DNA from: a bacterium
GTDB lineage: Bacteria > Planctomycetota > Planctomycetia > Pirellulales > Pirellulaceae
Length of the DNA: 45,246 nt
Direction of reading: 5' to 3'
Assembly: GCA_024743355.1 (NCBI GenBank)
Contig: JANSWS010000013.1
Span: 1-45,246, forward strand
In this document: positions 1 to 9,115 of the stretch, piece after piece
Layout: each line of letters begins with the position of its first letter
Position numbering within the stretch: position 1 is the first letter of the stretch
Position numbers and translations under genes: made by a program
Notes under the pieces: model-generated
What the model was told of the DNA's origin: nothing
What the model saw: only the letters and a program-made list of their open reading frames with translations
Database searches by the model: none

Positions 1-1019
1 CACATATCGCGCGCATATTTCATCGCCATCTCTTCCTGTCCGGTCATCATGGCGGCAAACACGAGCATGTGAGCATTGTGAGCCTGATAACCGTATTGAA
101 TCGTTTGTTGGGGCGACAATATCCTATAACGCTGATCGGAGGCGACCGCCTTTACATTCCGGTCAATGGCCTTTTGCCAGTGCCCAGTTTGGACATAGAT
201 GTGCGAGGGCATATGCAGAAGATGGCCGCTGGCGGGCACCAAATCCTCCAATGCATTAGCAGCCTCCAGTGCATCGTCCGGTCGCTGACTGGGCTCGACT
301 GCGTGGATGAATAGATGCTTCGCTCCGGCGTGGTCTTGGTCGAGTTGCATCGCCTTTTCCAAGACTTGACGAATTTTCATCGTGCCTTCAACCGGTTGAC
401 GGTCCTGCGTGTAAAGCTGCCAGGGCTTTAGCTGCATCATTGCCTCGGCATATAGCGCACCTACGTCGGCGTCATTGGGATATTTCTCCCAAACTGCGGC
501 CATGGCATCAGCATACGCTTGATCCAAACCCGAGCGATCCTCGGGCCAGGGATTGGAATATCGCGACTTGAGCGCTGTGATCAGATCCCGCTCAATGTCA
601 CTGGCGTTGTCGATGCGGGCTAAGGCATTCTGCAAGGCATACCAGGCCGCACGACTCCGATTTCCATCCGGCTTGGGATCGTTGTAATTGGGCCCCTCGC
701 AATAGGCCACTCCCCACCATGCCCAGGCACATTGCGGATCAAGCTCCGCAGCTTTCAGGAAAGATCGAATTGCCTCGTCGTGATTAAATGCCTGGATCCA
801 AACCATTCCCTGATTGAGATACGCTTGGGCTTCTTCGAGATCTGTGGTGAACTTGCGTTGGTAAGGCCCCATTTGATCAAACAGCTGCACGGCCCCCAAT
901 GTCACCTTTTCTTCGACACTGCGCTCTACCTCACTTGATGTTTCCGATTCCTGGGCAAGGACTCCGAACGCCAGACATGCTGTAAGCAGAACTCCCATTG
1001 TAAATGGCGTTGATTTCAT
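1..1019 (-). CDS. Secreted TPR-repeat protein, C-terminus cut by window edge
   Basis: The minus-strand frame opens with ATG at 1019 and stays open to base 1, so at least 339 residues are present and the stop lies outside the window. The N-terminus (MKSTPFTMGVLLTACLAFGV) looks like a signal peptide with cleavage near LAQES. Helical TPR-like repeats follow: LEEAQAYLNQGMVWIQAFNH followed by DEAIRSFLKAAELDPQCAWA, then AWWGVAYCEGPNYND, and later LLHMPSHIYVQTGHWQKAID and YGYQAHNAHMLVFAAMMTG. The MPSHIY...G.W..AI..N pattern is typical of a family of exported TPR proteins common in planctomycetes and Bacteroidetes, which are of unknown function and presumably bind other proteins. No catalytic motif is visible. 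The exported TPR call is fairly secure; the role is not known. Confidence 0.8.
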   Translation of the reverse strand, partial: MKSTPFTMGVLLTACLAFGVLAQESETSSEVERSVEEKVTLGAVQLFDQMGPYQRKFTTDLEEAQAYLNQGMVWIQAFNHDEAIRSFLKAAELDPQCAWAWWGVAYCEGPNYNDPKPDGNRSRAAWYALQNALARIDNASDIERDLITALKSRYSNPWPEDRSGLDQAYADAMAAVWEKYPNDADVGALYAEAMMQLKPWQLYTQDRQPVEGTMKIRQVLEKAMQLDQDHAGAKHLFIHAVEPSQRPDDALEAANALEDLVPASGHLLHMPSHIYVQTGHWQKAIDRNVKAVASDQRYRILSPQQTIQYGYQAHNAHMLVFAAMMTGQEEMAMKYARDM

Positions 1020-1199
1020 GATCGCCTCACAATTTCAGGGCTAGAACGGGGGCACCCAGCGCGGACTTGCGTTCAGGCGTGGCCATCCCGCTTCCTTCAG
1101 GCTACTGCCAATCAGCTTTGTTATCCACAGTAGAGTCGCCAGGTACCTGCAGAGTTCGGCGAAGGATCCTATTTTTTCTCTGTAAAGCGCAGATGCCAG

Positions 1200-1403
1200 T
1201 CATGAATGCTTGGCGACGCCCCTCTGGCGTGAACAAATCAGGAGCCCTGTGTGAGGTTTTGAGCTTCCTGGCTGCAGACGAACCATCCACGCTTCGTGGT
1301 TTCCGTCTGGGTTGGTTCCATAACCAATCAGGATGTCGCCAGTTTCGGAATAGCCTTCTAACGTGACTTGGAATCCGTCCACGATTGCAAGCTTTCGCAG
1401 GGT
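1200..1403 (-). pseudogene. Remnant of an extracellular HAF-repeat protein
   Basis: In the 530-bp gap between the TPR gene and the peroxidase, one minus-strand frame reads LRKLAIVDGFQVTLEGYSET followed by GDILIGYGTNPDGNHEAWMV and then RLQP. The GYGTNPDGN.EAW pattern is the closing signature of HAF-repeat (PEP-CTERM-associated) extracellular proteins. A stop codon lies directly upstream at 1404-1406, no other HAF repeat is readable nearby, and the frame runs on only about 25 residues of unrelated sequence before stopping at 1200. A GTG at 1382 could start a 60-residue peptide, but that would be only the tail of the family. I read it as the 3' end of a decayed gene. The rest of 1020-1549 shows nothing I can identify. 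Confidence 0.45.
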
Positions 1404-1549
1404 TTATGACCAAAAGTGTCGCAATTCAGTTGACCGCAAGAACGATCCGGGCATGACCTGCCGGCATAGTTTGGGATCTGATTTGGTGCAGAGCTCGCCG
1501 GCAGATTAAAATGACAGCTCGTTCACAATCCACGACCGAAGGCCTTACG

Positions 1550-3415
1550 ATGTCTCGTCAGCAGCCAATCCGCAAACTGCATCTGAAGTTTGAACAATTG
1601 GAAGGTCGGCAACTGCTCGCAGCCGACCTGAATTTTCTACATCACAACTCAGTGGAACCACTGGACGTTAACAATGACTCCATCGTCAGCGCTATCGATG
1701 CTTTGGCTGTCGCCAATGCATTGAATGCGCGTGGTGGCCAAGTCGGCTCCTGGGTTGCTGAGCGGCAGTGGTATCTGGATGTCAATAATGACGGGCAGCT
1801 GAGTGCTGAAGATGCGCTGCGAGTAACCAACGGCATCAACGCACTCCTTCCGAGTTCATCGTCAACGAGCGGCTTGCATGCCGGATCCCGGGATCACAAC
1901 GGCAAGCAGCCTCCGCTGGAATTCGCTTCTCTGGATGGCAGTGGCAACAATCGAGAGCATCCTGAATGGGGAAGTGTCGGGCAGATGTTTGCCCGTTGGG
2001 TCGAGCCCAATTATGGGGACGGCCTGTCCGATCCGGCAGGTTATGATTGGGCCAGCGCCCGGGAAATCAGCAACATCGTCAATGCCTCGCCCGGTGATAT
2101 TCCAAACGCTGCTGGTTTATCCGATATGGCGTGGTTGTTTGGCCAATTCATCGATCACGACATCACGCTCAGCAAGGGTGGTAGCGTCGAGCCCATGGAT
2201 ATTCCGGTTCCGAGCGGCGATCCCCATTTTGATCCGGACGCAAACGGCGAAGCATTCATCGACTTTATGCGATCCGACTATCTCCAGGATGATCATTCTG
2301 TTCGCCAACAGGTCAATCTGATTTCCGCCTTCATTGACGGATCAGGGATATACGGTTCGGATCAGGAACGAGCCGACGCGCTCCGCACCTTGGTTGGCGG
2401 CCGCCTGAAGACCAGTCAAGGCGACTTGATGCCCTTCAATGAGAATGGCCTGGAAAACGCCGGCGGGAACGGTTCTACCTTGTTCTTAGCGGGCGATATT
2501 CGAGCCAACGAAAATGCCGCCCTGTCGGCCATGCATACCATCTGGGTCCGGGAGCACAATCGCGTTGCACAGCAAATCGCTGAGGAGCATGTCGGGCTGA
2601 GCGACGAAGAAATTTACCAACGCGCGCGCCGCTATGTGGTGGCCGAATTGCAGGCGATCACTTACAACGAATTTCTCCCGGCTTTGCTTGGCAAACACGC
2701 GGTCGACCGCTACCGTGGCTACGACCCTACAGTTGATCCCACAATTTCGAACATCTTTGCCACGGCCGCCTACCGCTTCGGCCACTCCATGCTTTCTTCG
2801 CAGTTGCTGCGATTGGACGCGGACGGGGGCATGGCCGATGAAGGCGCACTGGCACTGAAAGATGCCTTTTTCAATCCCACGGCGCTTACCGAGCATGGCA
2901 TCGATTCGATTCTGCGCGGGGTTTCATCGCAGGTAGCCCAAGAAGTGGATCCCTTCGTGGTGGACGATGTTCGCAATTTTCTGTTCGGGGACCCGGGCTC
3001 CGGCGGTTTCGACTTGGCGGCTTTGAATATTCAGCGCGGCCGTGACCATGGATTGGCGGACTACAATCAAGTCCGAATCAGCCGGGGACTGGCTCCCGCG
3101 GAAACATTTGCTGACATCTCTGCCGATCCCCAGATTCAAGCCAGGTTAGCCGAAGCCTACAGCAGCGTGGATTCCGTCGATGCCTGGGTGGGCATGCTCG
3201 CCGAAGACCATGTCAGAGGATCGAATCTAGGCGCAACCGCGACTGAGATCCTTGCCGATCAATTCGCCCGATTGCGCGACGGTGATCGCTTCTATTTTGA
3301 GAATGTATTTTCCGGAAGGACACTCAGCGAACTGAGGCGTACGAGTCTGGCGGATGTTATCGAACGCAACAGCGACATCGAGTTTAAGCACCAACGCAAC
3401 GTGTTTTATACCTAG
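1550..3415 (+). CDS. Secreted animal-type haem peroxidase with N-terminal dockerin-like EF-hand pair
   Basis: This 621-residue protein belongs to the animal haem peroxidase superfamily (myeloperoxidase, peroxidasin and bacterial peroxicins), which uses H2O2 to oxidise halides or organic substrates. Catalytic landmarks are in order: the distal His203 in QFIDHD, Arg334 in WVREHNRVA, the proximal haem-ligand His412 in AYRFGHSML, and NIQRGRDHGLADYN further on. The N-terminus carries FEQLEGRQLLA (residues 14-24), a variant of the planctomycete LEPRxLL motif found on exported proteins. Two calcium-loop repeats of dockerin type I follow (DVNNDSIVSAID from 39, DVNNDGQLSAED from 77). I chose ATG 1550 because GAAGG lies just upstream; an in-frame ATG at 1511 would add 13 residues. 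It is probably extracellular or envelope-attached. The substrate cannot be read from sequence. Confidence 0.93.
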   Translation: MSRQQPIRKLHLKFEQLEGRQLLAADLNFLHHNSVEPLDVNNDSIVSAIDALAVANALNARGGQVGSWVAERQWYLDVNNDGQLSAEDALRVTNGINALLPSSSSTSGLHAGSRDHNGKQPPLEFASLDGSGNNREHPEWGSVGQMFARWVEPNYGDGLSDPAGYDWASAREISNIVNASPGDIPNAAGLSDMAWLFGQFIDHDITLSKGGSVEPMDIPVPSGDPHFDPDANGEAFIDFMRSDYLQDDHSVRQQVNLISAFIDGSGIYGSDQERADALRTLVGGRLKTSQGDLMPFNENGLENAGGNGSTLFLAGDIRANENAALSAMHTIWVREHNRVAQQIAEEHVGLSDEEIYQRARRYVVAELQAITYNEFLPALLGKHAVDRYRGYDPTVDPTISNIFATAAYRFGHSMLSSQLLRLDADGGMADEGALALKDAFFNPTALTEHGIDSILRGVSSQVAQEVDPFVVDDVRNFLFGDPGSGGFDLAALNIQRGRDHGLADYNQVRISRGLAPAETFADISADPQIQARLAEAYSSVDSVDAWVGMLAEDHVRGSNLGATATEILADQFARLRDGDRFYFENVFSGRTLSELRRTSLADVIERNSDIEFKHQRNVFYT

Positions 3416-3580
3416 CTCCTGAGGTGCACGTTGGGTAACTAGCCGGAGAATAAAGCTACTCCCCTAGCGAAGCTGTACCTTGATTTCCTTGCCAGACTTC
3501 TAGAAAATTTCGCGGTGCCCCCAAGGAACTAAGGTGTTCCGAGAAAGCCTTTGTGTTTATAGAGAAGTCGTGGTGATGAA

Positions 3581-5437
3581 ATGAACGTCTTCGAGTTGCT
3601 GTGTATGCTTGCCGTTGCTGTGGTGGCAGCACTGCTGTTGCTACACAGGCGGCGGGATCGCAAGTTGACTCGACCTCTGGTGAGTTTCGCCGCGCTGGTG
3701 GGTTTGGCCGCGGGGGCCACGTTTCCCGGTGGCTACGAACCAGTCCCCACCGGCACTATTCCGTACCAAGTTCGGCACAGCGACTACGTTACCTCCAAAA
3801 CCTGCCGCAACTGCCACCCGGACGAGCATCGCAGCTGGCACCGTACGTTCCACCGCACTATGGCACAGGTTGTAACTCCCGAGACGGTCGTTGCGGATTT
3901 CAACAATAGCCAGGTGGACTTGGGGGGCGTCTATTATCAGTTCGTGCGCCGCGGCGATACGTACTGGGTGGACGCGAAATCCCCAGGCGCACCGCTGACT
4001 TCGATGCGGGTTTTGATGTCTACCGGTTCTCATCATTACCAGGTTTATTGGGTCGAAAGCCCGCGGCATACGGAGCCCTTTGAAGTACCTTTGTATTGGA
4101 ACATTGAACTGGCCCGCTGGGTTCCGAAGCCGGAGACGGTAATAGAGCCCCCAGGTACTCCGGACAGTATGGGCAACTGGAGCTACGAGTGCATCCGATG
4201 TCATAGCACCGGGGGTGTTCCCGGCTACGACCCACAGCAGCAGAATCTGAATGCCCGAGTTGCAGAATTTGGAATCAGCTGCGAAGCCTGCCACGGTCCC
4301 GGCAGGAAGCACGTCGAATACTATCAGAATCCGTGGAACCGCTATCGCCAGCGGCTTCATGGTCAGCCCGATTCCACGATCGTGAATCCAGCGCGTCTCT
4401 CAAAGCTCGGCTCGACTTATGTCTGCGGTCGCTGCCATTCCAATTTCTTAGAACGCGATTTTCAAGATTTCATGCAGAATGGCTTTCACTTCTTGCCTGG
4501 CGATGAAGACTTTTCTTCATCGTTTTTGCTCAGTGACTTCGACAACCCAATCTCTGACGAGGCGGTGGCCCACTTGTTCTGGAAAGACGGCACTTGCCGC
4601 ACGGGGGGCGACGAATTGAACGGGCACGTCAAGTCGCCCTGCTTCCAGCAAGGACAATTGACCTGCATTTCCTGCCACTCAATGCATGACAGCGATCCCA
4701 ATGACCAATTGGCTGCAGGCATGCAGGGCAACCAAGCCTGCTTGCAATGCCACGACTCCTTGGCAGACGACATCTCGGCCCACACTCATCACGCAGTTAA
4801 TTCCAGCGGCAGCTTGTGTTACAACTGCCACATGCCACACACCAGCTATGCGCTGTCAACAGCCATGCGCTCGCATCGAATCGACAGTCCCAGTGTGAAA
4901 GTTAGCGCTCAAACGGGTCGGCCTAATGCCTGCAATCTGTGCCACGTCGACCGCACGTTACAGTGGTCCGCCGAACACTTAAGCTCTTGGTTCGGTGCGG
5001 AGCCCGTAGAATTATCTGACGAGCAGCAGCAGGTGTCCGCCAATTTGCTGTGGTTGCTCAAAGGCAACGCGATTCAGCGGGCCATTGCCGCCTGGCATAT
5101 GGGCTGGGAACCCGCGCGAACCGCAAGTGGCGACCAATGGCAAGCGCCGTTCCTGGCTAAGTTACTGCAAGATCCCTATGCCCAAGTTCGTCTTCTCAGC
5201 TCCCAATCGTTAATGCAGTTGCCCGGCTTCTCAGATTTCGAATATGACTTTTTGGACGATAGTAGGGAGCTAATGGACGCCACCAGCCGAGGGCTGAAGC
5301 AATGGCAACCGGTCGCTGGGTTCTCAGATGCGATGCGGGACGCCCTGCTATTGGACGCACAAGGCCAGGTTGACTGGCAACGTACACAGCGCTTGCTCGA
5401 CCAACGCGACGATTCCCCTGTTTCGATAAGAGAATGA
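3581..5437 (+). CDS. Octahaem c-type cytochrome with C-terminal helical region
   Basis: This 618-residue protein has eight CxxCH haem-binding motifs: CRNCH (75), CIRCH (204), CEACH (234), CGRCH (282), CISCH (362), CLQCH (387), CYNCH (413) and CNLCH (451). The signatures SPCFQQGQLTCISCHSMH and GRPNACNLCH match the cytochrome c-554/multihaem family often annotated in planctomycetes as C cytochrome precursor. Two hydrophobic stretches near the N-terminus (residues 4-21 and 33-48) suggest a membrane anchor with the haem domain in the periplasm. Residues from about 470 to the end have no haem motif and look like HEAT-type helices (AIQRAIAAWHM, DPYAQVRLLSSQSLMQL). The stop codon overlaps the start of the next gene, so the two are probably translated together. 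Its role is presumably electron transfer; no known catalytic signature was recognised. Confidence 0.88.
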   Translation: MNVFELLCMLAVAVVAALLLLHRRRDRKLTRPLVSFAALVGLAAGATFPGGYEPVPTGTIPYQVRHSDYVTSKTCRNCHPDEHRSWHRTFHRTMAQVVTPETVVADFNNSQVDLGGVYYQFVRRGDTYWVDAKSPGAPLTSMRVLMSTGSHHYQVYWVESPRHTEPFEVPLYWNIELARWVPKPETVIEPPGTPDSMGNWSYECIRCHSTGGVPGYDPQQQNLNARVAEFGISCEACHGPGRKHVEYYQNPWNRYRQRLHGQPDSTIVNPARLSKLGSTYVCGRCHSNFLERDFQDFMQNGFHFLPGDEDFSSSFLLSDFDNPISDEAVAHLFWKDGTCRTGGDELNGHVKSPCFQQGQLTCISCHSMHDSDPNDQLAAGMQGNQACLQCHDSLADDISAHTHHAVNSSGSLCYNCHMPHTSYALSTAMRSHRIDSPSVKVSAQTGRPNACNLCHVDRTLQWSAEHLSSWFGAEPVELSDEQQQVSANLLWLLKGNAIQRAIAAWHMGWEPARTASGDQWQAPFLAKLLQDPYAQVRLLSSQSLMQLPGFSDFEYDFLDDSRELMDATSRGLKQWQPVAGFSDAMRDALLLDAQGQVDWQRTQRLLDQRDDSPVSIRE

Positions 5438-5907
5438 ATCCAACCTCCGCCCCATCCGTCAGCGACTCTCAACGCCGCGCCAGCACTGTTTACGCGCGAC
5501 TGCACGCCGTTTTCGGTTGGTGGTCGCTGTTGGCTTTTCTCACACTTGGTATCGTGCTGGAAGCTATGCACGGCTTCAAGGTCGGTTGGTATCTGGATGT
5601 TGGCAACGAGCAGCGACGGCTGATGTGGACGTTGGCCCATACGCATGGAACGCTGTTGTCGCTTGTCAACATCTGCTTTGCGTGGTCGGTCAGCAAGTTG
5701 CATGGCTGGGATCGTCGCCGTCGAACGATAGCCTCGCGATGTTTGCTGGCCGCTGGAGTGTTGATGCCGGCCGGCTTTCTGCTCGGCGGTGTGTTTGCCT
5801 TGAATAACGATCCGGGCCTCGGAATTCTGCTCGTGCCACCCGGCGCACTGCTGTTCCTGGTGGCGGTATTGTTGACTGCCCTGGCCGCACGGGACCTTGA
5901 ACTCTAG
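5434..5907 (+). CDS. Four-helix membrane protein coupled to the octahaem cytochrome
   Basis: ATG 5434 overlaps the TGA of the cytochrome gene (ATGA), the arrangement expected for translational coupling. The 157-residue product has about four hydrophobic segments: FGWWSLLAFLTLGIVL, GTLLSLVNICFAW, CLLAAGVLMPAGFLLGGVFA and GILLVPPGALLFLVAVLLTA. Conserved-looking histidines lie at helix edges (H46 in AMHGF; H69 and H71 in LAHTHGT), which recalls haem-ligating histidines of membrane cytochromes. That would fit a quinol- or haem-linked partner of the upstream octahaem protein, but it is inference. I do not recognise the family. Confidence 0.8.
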   Translation: MNPTSAPSVSDSQRRASTVYARLHAVFGWWSLLAFLTLGIVLEAMHGFKVGWYLDVGNEQRRLMWTLAHTHGTLLSLVNICFAWSVSKLHGWDRRRRTIASRCLLAAGVLMPAGFLLGGVFALNNDPGLGILLVPPGALLFLVAVLLTALAARDLEL

Positions 5908-6111
5908 TTGATCCTAAGATTTTTTACGAGTTGGCGGCCAAGGGATTCAGAATTCATAAGACCACCTGAAATCGTCGGCGTGTTATGATGTGATGAACGC
6001 AGATGAATTTCGGTAGACCCCGAAGCCAGGCGGTTCTCCGTCCTCAGTTGACAGGTTTCTGCCGTTCGGCCCCCGCATAGAACCTCTCCCTACCTCTCAA
6101 GTTGTGGATTC

Positions 6112-9030
6112 GTGAACACTCTATCCCGCTATATGCCTGCCGTCCTGAGATGGTTGATTTGCACCTCCGGAATTGCTGTGATGACCAGCGGTGCTTCCGG
6201 CGATGAACAGCTCTCGTTCAATGAGCATATTCGTCCGATCTTTAATCAGCATTGTGTGGCCTGTCACGGAGGAGTTGAGCAAGCCGGTGGCCTCAGTTTT
6301 GTCCACGGGGATGCAGCCTCTTACATTGTCGAACCGGGAGAACCTGATGCGTCCTACTTGATCGAGCGGGTCACTTCCGAGGATCCCGAGGAGCGAATGC
6401 CTCCTCCCGATCATGGCAAAGGATTGTCGCAACAGGAAATCGATCTGCTTCGAACCTGGATACAGCAAGGCGGCAATTGGGGAAAGCATTGGGCATTTGT
6501 GAAGCCGGAGAAGAGCGAACCGCCGATCGCCAGTAGCGAAGATTCCGCTTGGACCACAAGCCGCATCGATGCTTTTGTACTGAAGCGGATGCGACAAGCC
6601 GGATTGGCGCCGGCGCCCGAGGCCGACCCCCAACGCTGGCTAAGACGCGTCACGCTGGATCTAACGGGTCTGCCTCCGACTCCCGAAGAGCTTGCCGAGT
6701 TTTTGCAGGCTGTCGAAGCACAAGGAGCTGCAGCCTACGAAGCCACAGTGGATCGTCTTCTCAAGTCACCGGCATTCGGCGAGCGGTGGGCCAGTGTCTG
6801 GTTGGATGTCGTCCGCTACGCCGACTCGAAAGGACTTGGCCTGGACGGTCGCCGCACGATTTGGAAGTATCGCGATTGGGTGATTCGCGCCTTTAATGCC
6901 GACATGCCTTTCGACGAGTTCACGGTCAAGCAAATCGCTGGCGACCTATTGCCAGATCCGAGCATGGATGACTTGGTGGCCACCGCCTGCAATCGTCTCA
7001 CTCAGACTTGCGAGGAAGGCGGTACCGACGACGAGATGTTTCGCGTGGAAGCCGTCATTGACCGTGTGAATACCAATATGACCGCCTGGCAGGGGCTGAC
7101 GTTTGGCTGCGTACAATGCCATTCGCACCCCTATGATCCCATACAGCACGCCGAGTACTACAAGCTGCTAGCCTTTTTCAACAACACCGCGGATAGCGAT
7201 CTGGGCAGTGAAGAGCCGAACGTTTTGGTGCCCTTGGAACACAACGACACGGAAGAAGCTCGTGTTTTGGACCGTCAAATCGAGGCCACCCGGGAAACAC
7301 TTTGGGAAGAAGCCTACGACGTGCTGGCAAACCAGTCTCAGTGGAGTGAACTGAGGGACTTTGAAGTCTCGACCAATAACTCAACGAAAGTCGTAACCGC
7401 GGAAGTCGATGGACACTTCGAATATCAGACTCGCGGCACCGTCGCCAAGGAAACGACGGTCGTCGTCGAGGCTGCGGTGCCGAGCGGCCTTACTCAGCTC
7501 GCGGCATTGCGGTTTACGGGCTTGCCCAAGGACGAAAAGGCTGCCAGGATGGATTCCGAGTGGGGATTTGTGATCTCACATATTCAGCTCGAGTTGCTGG
7601 AGGGAGATGCGGACCCGAGAATTCTGGAAATTGCCGATGTGATTGCGGATCAGCCGCAAACCATTCTGGATCCCATGCTGAGCTTGAATGCCAAAAGCCA
7701 GCACGGCTTCGGTGCTTACAGCCGGATTCATTATCCGCGCACCGGTTACTTTGTTTTGGCGGAGGCGATACCGGTCAGCGCCGACGCCCGGCTTCGAATT
7801 TCGCTACGGCAGGACGTGTTTGAAACGGGAGCCTTTCCGCTAGTGGCACATCGTGGACGTTTGGCAATCACCGGTGATGCACCAATTCTGGATTGGGAGA
7901 GCCAGCAATCCGTTCAGCAGCGACGCGCGGAGCTGGCTGACATGCAGGCTCGCCGACGGAAAATCCCGTCGGTACGCATCCCGGTTCTGAGAGAACTGCC
8001 AGTTAGTTTTTCCCGCCCCACCCATGTTTTTGACCGTGGAAACTACCTGACCAAGACCGACGGCGTTCCCGCCAGTACACCGGAGATTCTCGGCGGCCCC
8101 CAAGCCAATGAAGAGCATGCCCTGAACCGTCTCGATCTGGCCCGCTGGATTGCCAGTCCTGAGAATCCGCTTACCGCTCGAGTAGCCGTCAATCGCTTCT
8201 GGGCACAGTTGTTTGGCTCGGGCATTGTGAGAACCCAGGAAGACTTTGGCTCGTCCGGCGACGCGCCTACGCATCCTGATTTGCTGAATGATCTTGCGGC
8301 CCGCTTCTCGACGGAGATGGGCTGGAGTGTGAAGACTCTGCTCAGGGAACTTGTGCTGAGTTCGACTTATCGGCAGAGTTCCGTGGTCTCCAGCGATAAG
8401 CTGGCCGCGGATCCGCAGAATGTTTATTTGTCCCGCGGGCCACGACGACGCCTGCCCGCCGAGACGATTCGCGACCAGGCATTGGCGATCTCCGGCTTGC
8501 TTAGCAAAAAGCAATTTGGTGAACCGGTACACCCACCCATTCCCGACGGCATCTGGCTTCCCTTCCAAGGTGGAGATCGATGGGATACGCCCGATCGCGA
8601 CGATCCAGATCGCTATCGACGAACCATCTACACCTACATTAAGCGAACGATTCAGTTTCCCGTTATGGCCTCATTCGACGCGCCCACGCGTGAGTTCTGT
8701 GCGCCCCGTCGCTTGCCATCCAACACACCGCTCCAAGCCCTGATGACGCTCAATGACGCGACCTTTGTGGAGGCCAGTCAGGCCCTGGCCGAGCGCATGT
8801 TCGATCACAGCGTCGAGCTGCAAGAACAATTGCAGTATGGTTTCCTGCTCGCCACCTGCCGCGATCCCCAGCCGAGAGAACTGCAGCCGCTCATCGATTT
8901 GTATGAAATCCGACGGAACGAAGAAGACGCTCACGCTCCTGATGAGGCTGGCACCGAATCAACCAGGCTCAACGCGCTGACAAGCGTTGCCAGCGTGCTG
9001 CTGAACTTGGATGAAGTGCTCAACAAGTAG
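6112..9030 (+). CDS. DUF1549/DUF1553 (PSCyt1/PSCyt2) planctomycete cytochrome protein
   Basis: This 972-residue exported protein opens with a signal peptide (hydrophobic core VLRWLICTSGIAVMTSGASG). The PSCyt1 cytochrome c-like domain follows, with FNEHIRPIFNQHCVACHGG (haem motif C48-H52). DUF1549 comes next (DAFVLKRMRQAGLAPAPEAD, LRRVTLDLTGLPPTPEE, a second CxxCH in FGCVQCHSHPYDP), and DUF1553 occupies the last 280 residues (LARWIASPENPLTARVAVNR, FWAQLFGSGIVRTQEDFGSS, GPRRRLPAETIRDQAL, RRLPSNTPLQALMTLND). The family is highly amplified in planctomycetes and is nearly always followed by a DUF1501 gene, as here 85 bp downstream. Its role is thought to be periplasmic redox chemistry on carbon polymers but is not proved. 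GTG 6112 gives the longer start; ATG 6133 also leaves a signal peptide. Confidence 0.95.
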   Translation: MNTLSRYMPAVLRWLICTSGIAVMTSGASGDEQLSFNEHIRPIFNQHCVACHGGVEQAGGLSFVHGDAASYIVEPGEPDASYLIERVTSEDPEERMPPPDHGKGLSQQEIDLLRTWIQQGGNWGKHWAFVKPEKSEPPIASSEDSAWTTSRIDAFVLKRMRQAGLAPAPEADPQRWLRRVTLDLTGLPPTPEELAEFLQAVEAQGAAAYEATVDRLLKSPAFGERWASVWLDVVRYADSKGLGLDGRRTIWKYRDWVIRAFNADMPFDEFTVKQIAGDLLPDPSMDDLVATACNRLTQTCEEGGTDDEMFRVEAVIDRVNTNMTAWQGLTFGCVQCHSHPYDPIQHAEYYKLLAFFNNTADSDLGSEEPNVLVPLEHNDTEEARVLDRQIEATRETLWEEAYDVLANQSQWSELRDFEVSTNNSTKVVTAEVDGHFEYQTRGTVAKETTVVVEAAVPSGLTQLAALRFTGLPKDEKAARMDSEWGFVISHIQLELLEGDADPRILEIADVIADQPQTILDPMLSLNAKSQHGFGAYSRIHYPRTGYFVLAEAIPVSADARLRISLRQDVFETGAFPLVAHRGRLAITGDAPILDWESQQSVQQRRAELADMQARRRKIPSVRIPVLRELPVSFSRPTHVFDRGNYLTKTDGVPASTPEILGGPQANEEHALNRLDLARWIASPENPLTARVAVNRFWAQLFGSGIVRTQEDFGSSGDAPTHPDLLNDLAARFSTEMGWSVKTLLRELVLSSTYRQSSVVSSDKLAADPQNVYLSRGPRRRLPAETIRDQALAISGLLSKKQFGEPVHPPIPDGIWLPFQGGDRWDTPDRDDPDRYRRTIYTYIKRTIQFPVMASFDAPTREFCAPRRLPSNTPLQALMTLNDATFVEASQALAERMFDHSVELQEQLQYGFLLATCRDPQPRELQPLIDLYEIRRNEEDAHAPDEAGTESTRLNALTSVASVLLNLDEVLNK

Positions 9031-9115
9031 AACGAGTTCCCGCAAATCGCCTCGGGACGTCAGGCCGAACGAGCCCGCAGATTTCCAGTCGTCACCCATT
9101 TTCAAAACTTGATCC

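Noticed and set aside
3641-4360. 239-codon open frame on the minus strand
   Set aside because: It is entirely antisense to the octahaem cytochrome gene, whose CxxCH motifs fix the true frame; the antisense product has no recognisable features.
5984-5989. TATGAT as a -10 box for the DUF1549 gene
   Set aside because: No -35 element is found at 16-18 bp upstream, and it is 120 bp from the start codon; the support is too weak to list as a promoter.
7840-8568. 242-codon open frame on the minus strand
   Set aside because: It is antisense to the DUF1549/DUF1553 gene, whose domain motifs continue uninterrupted through this stretch.
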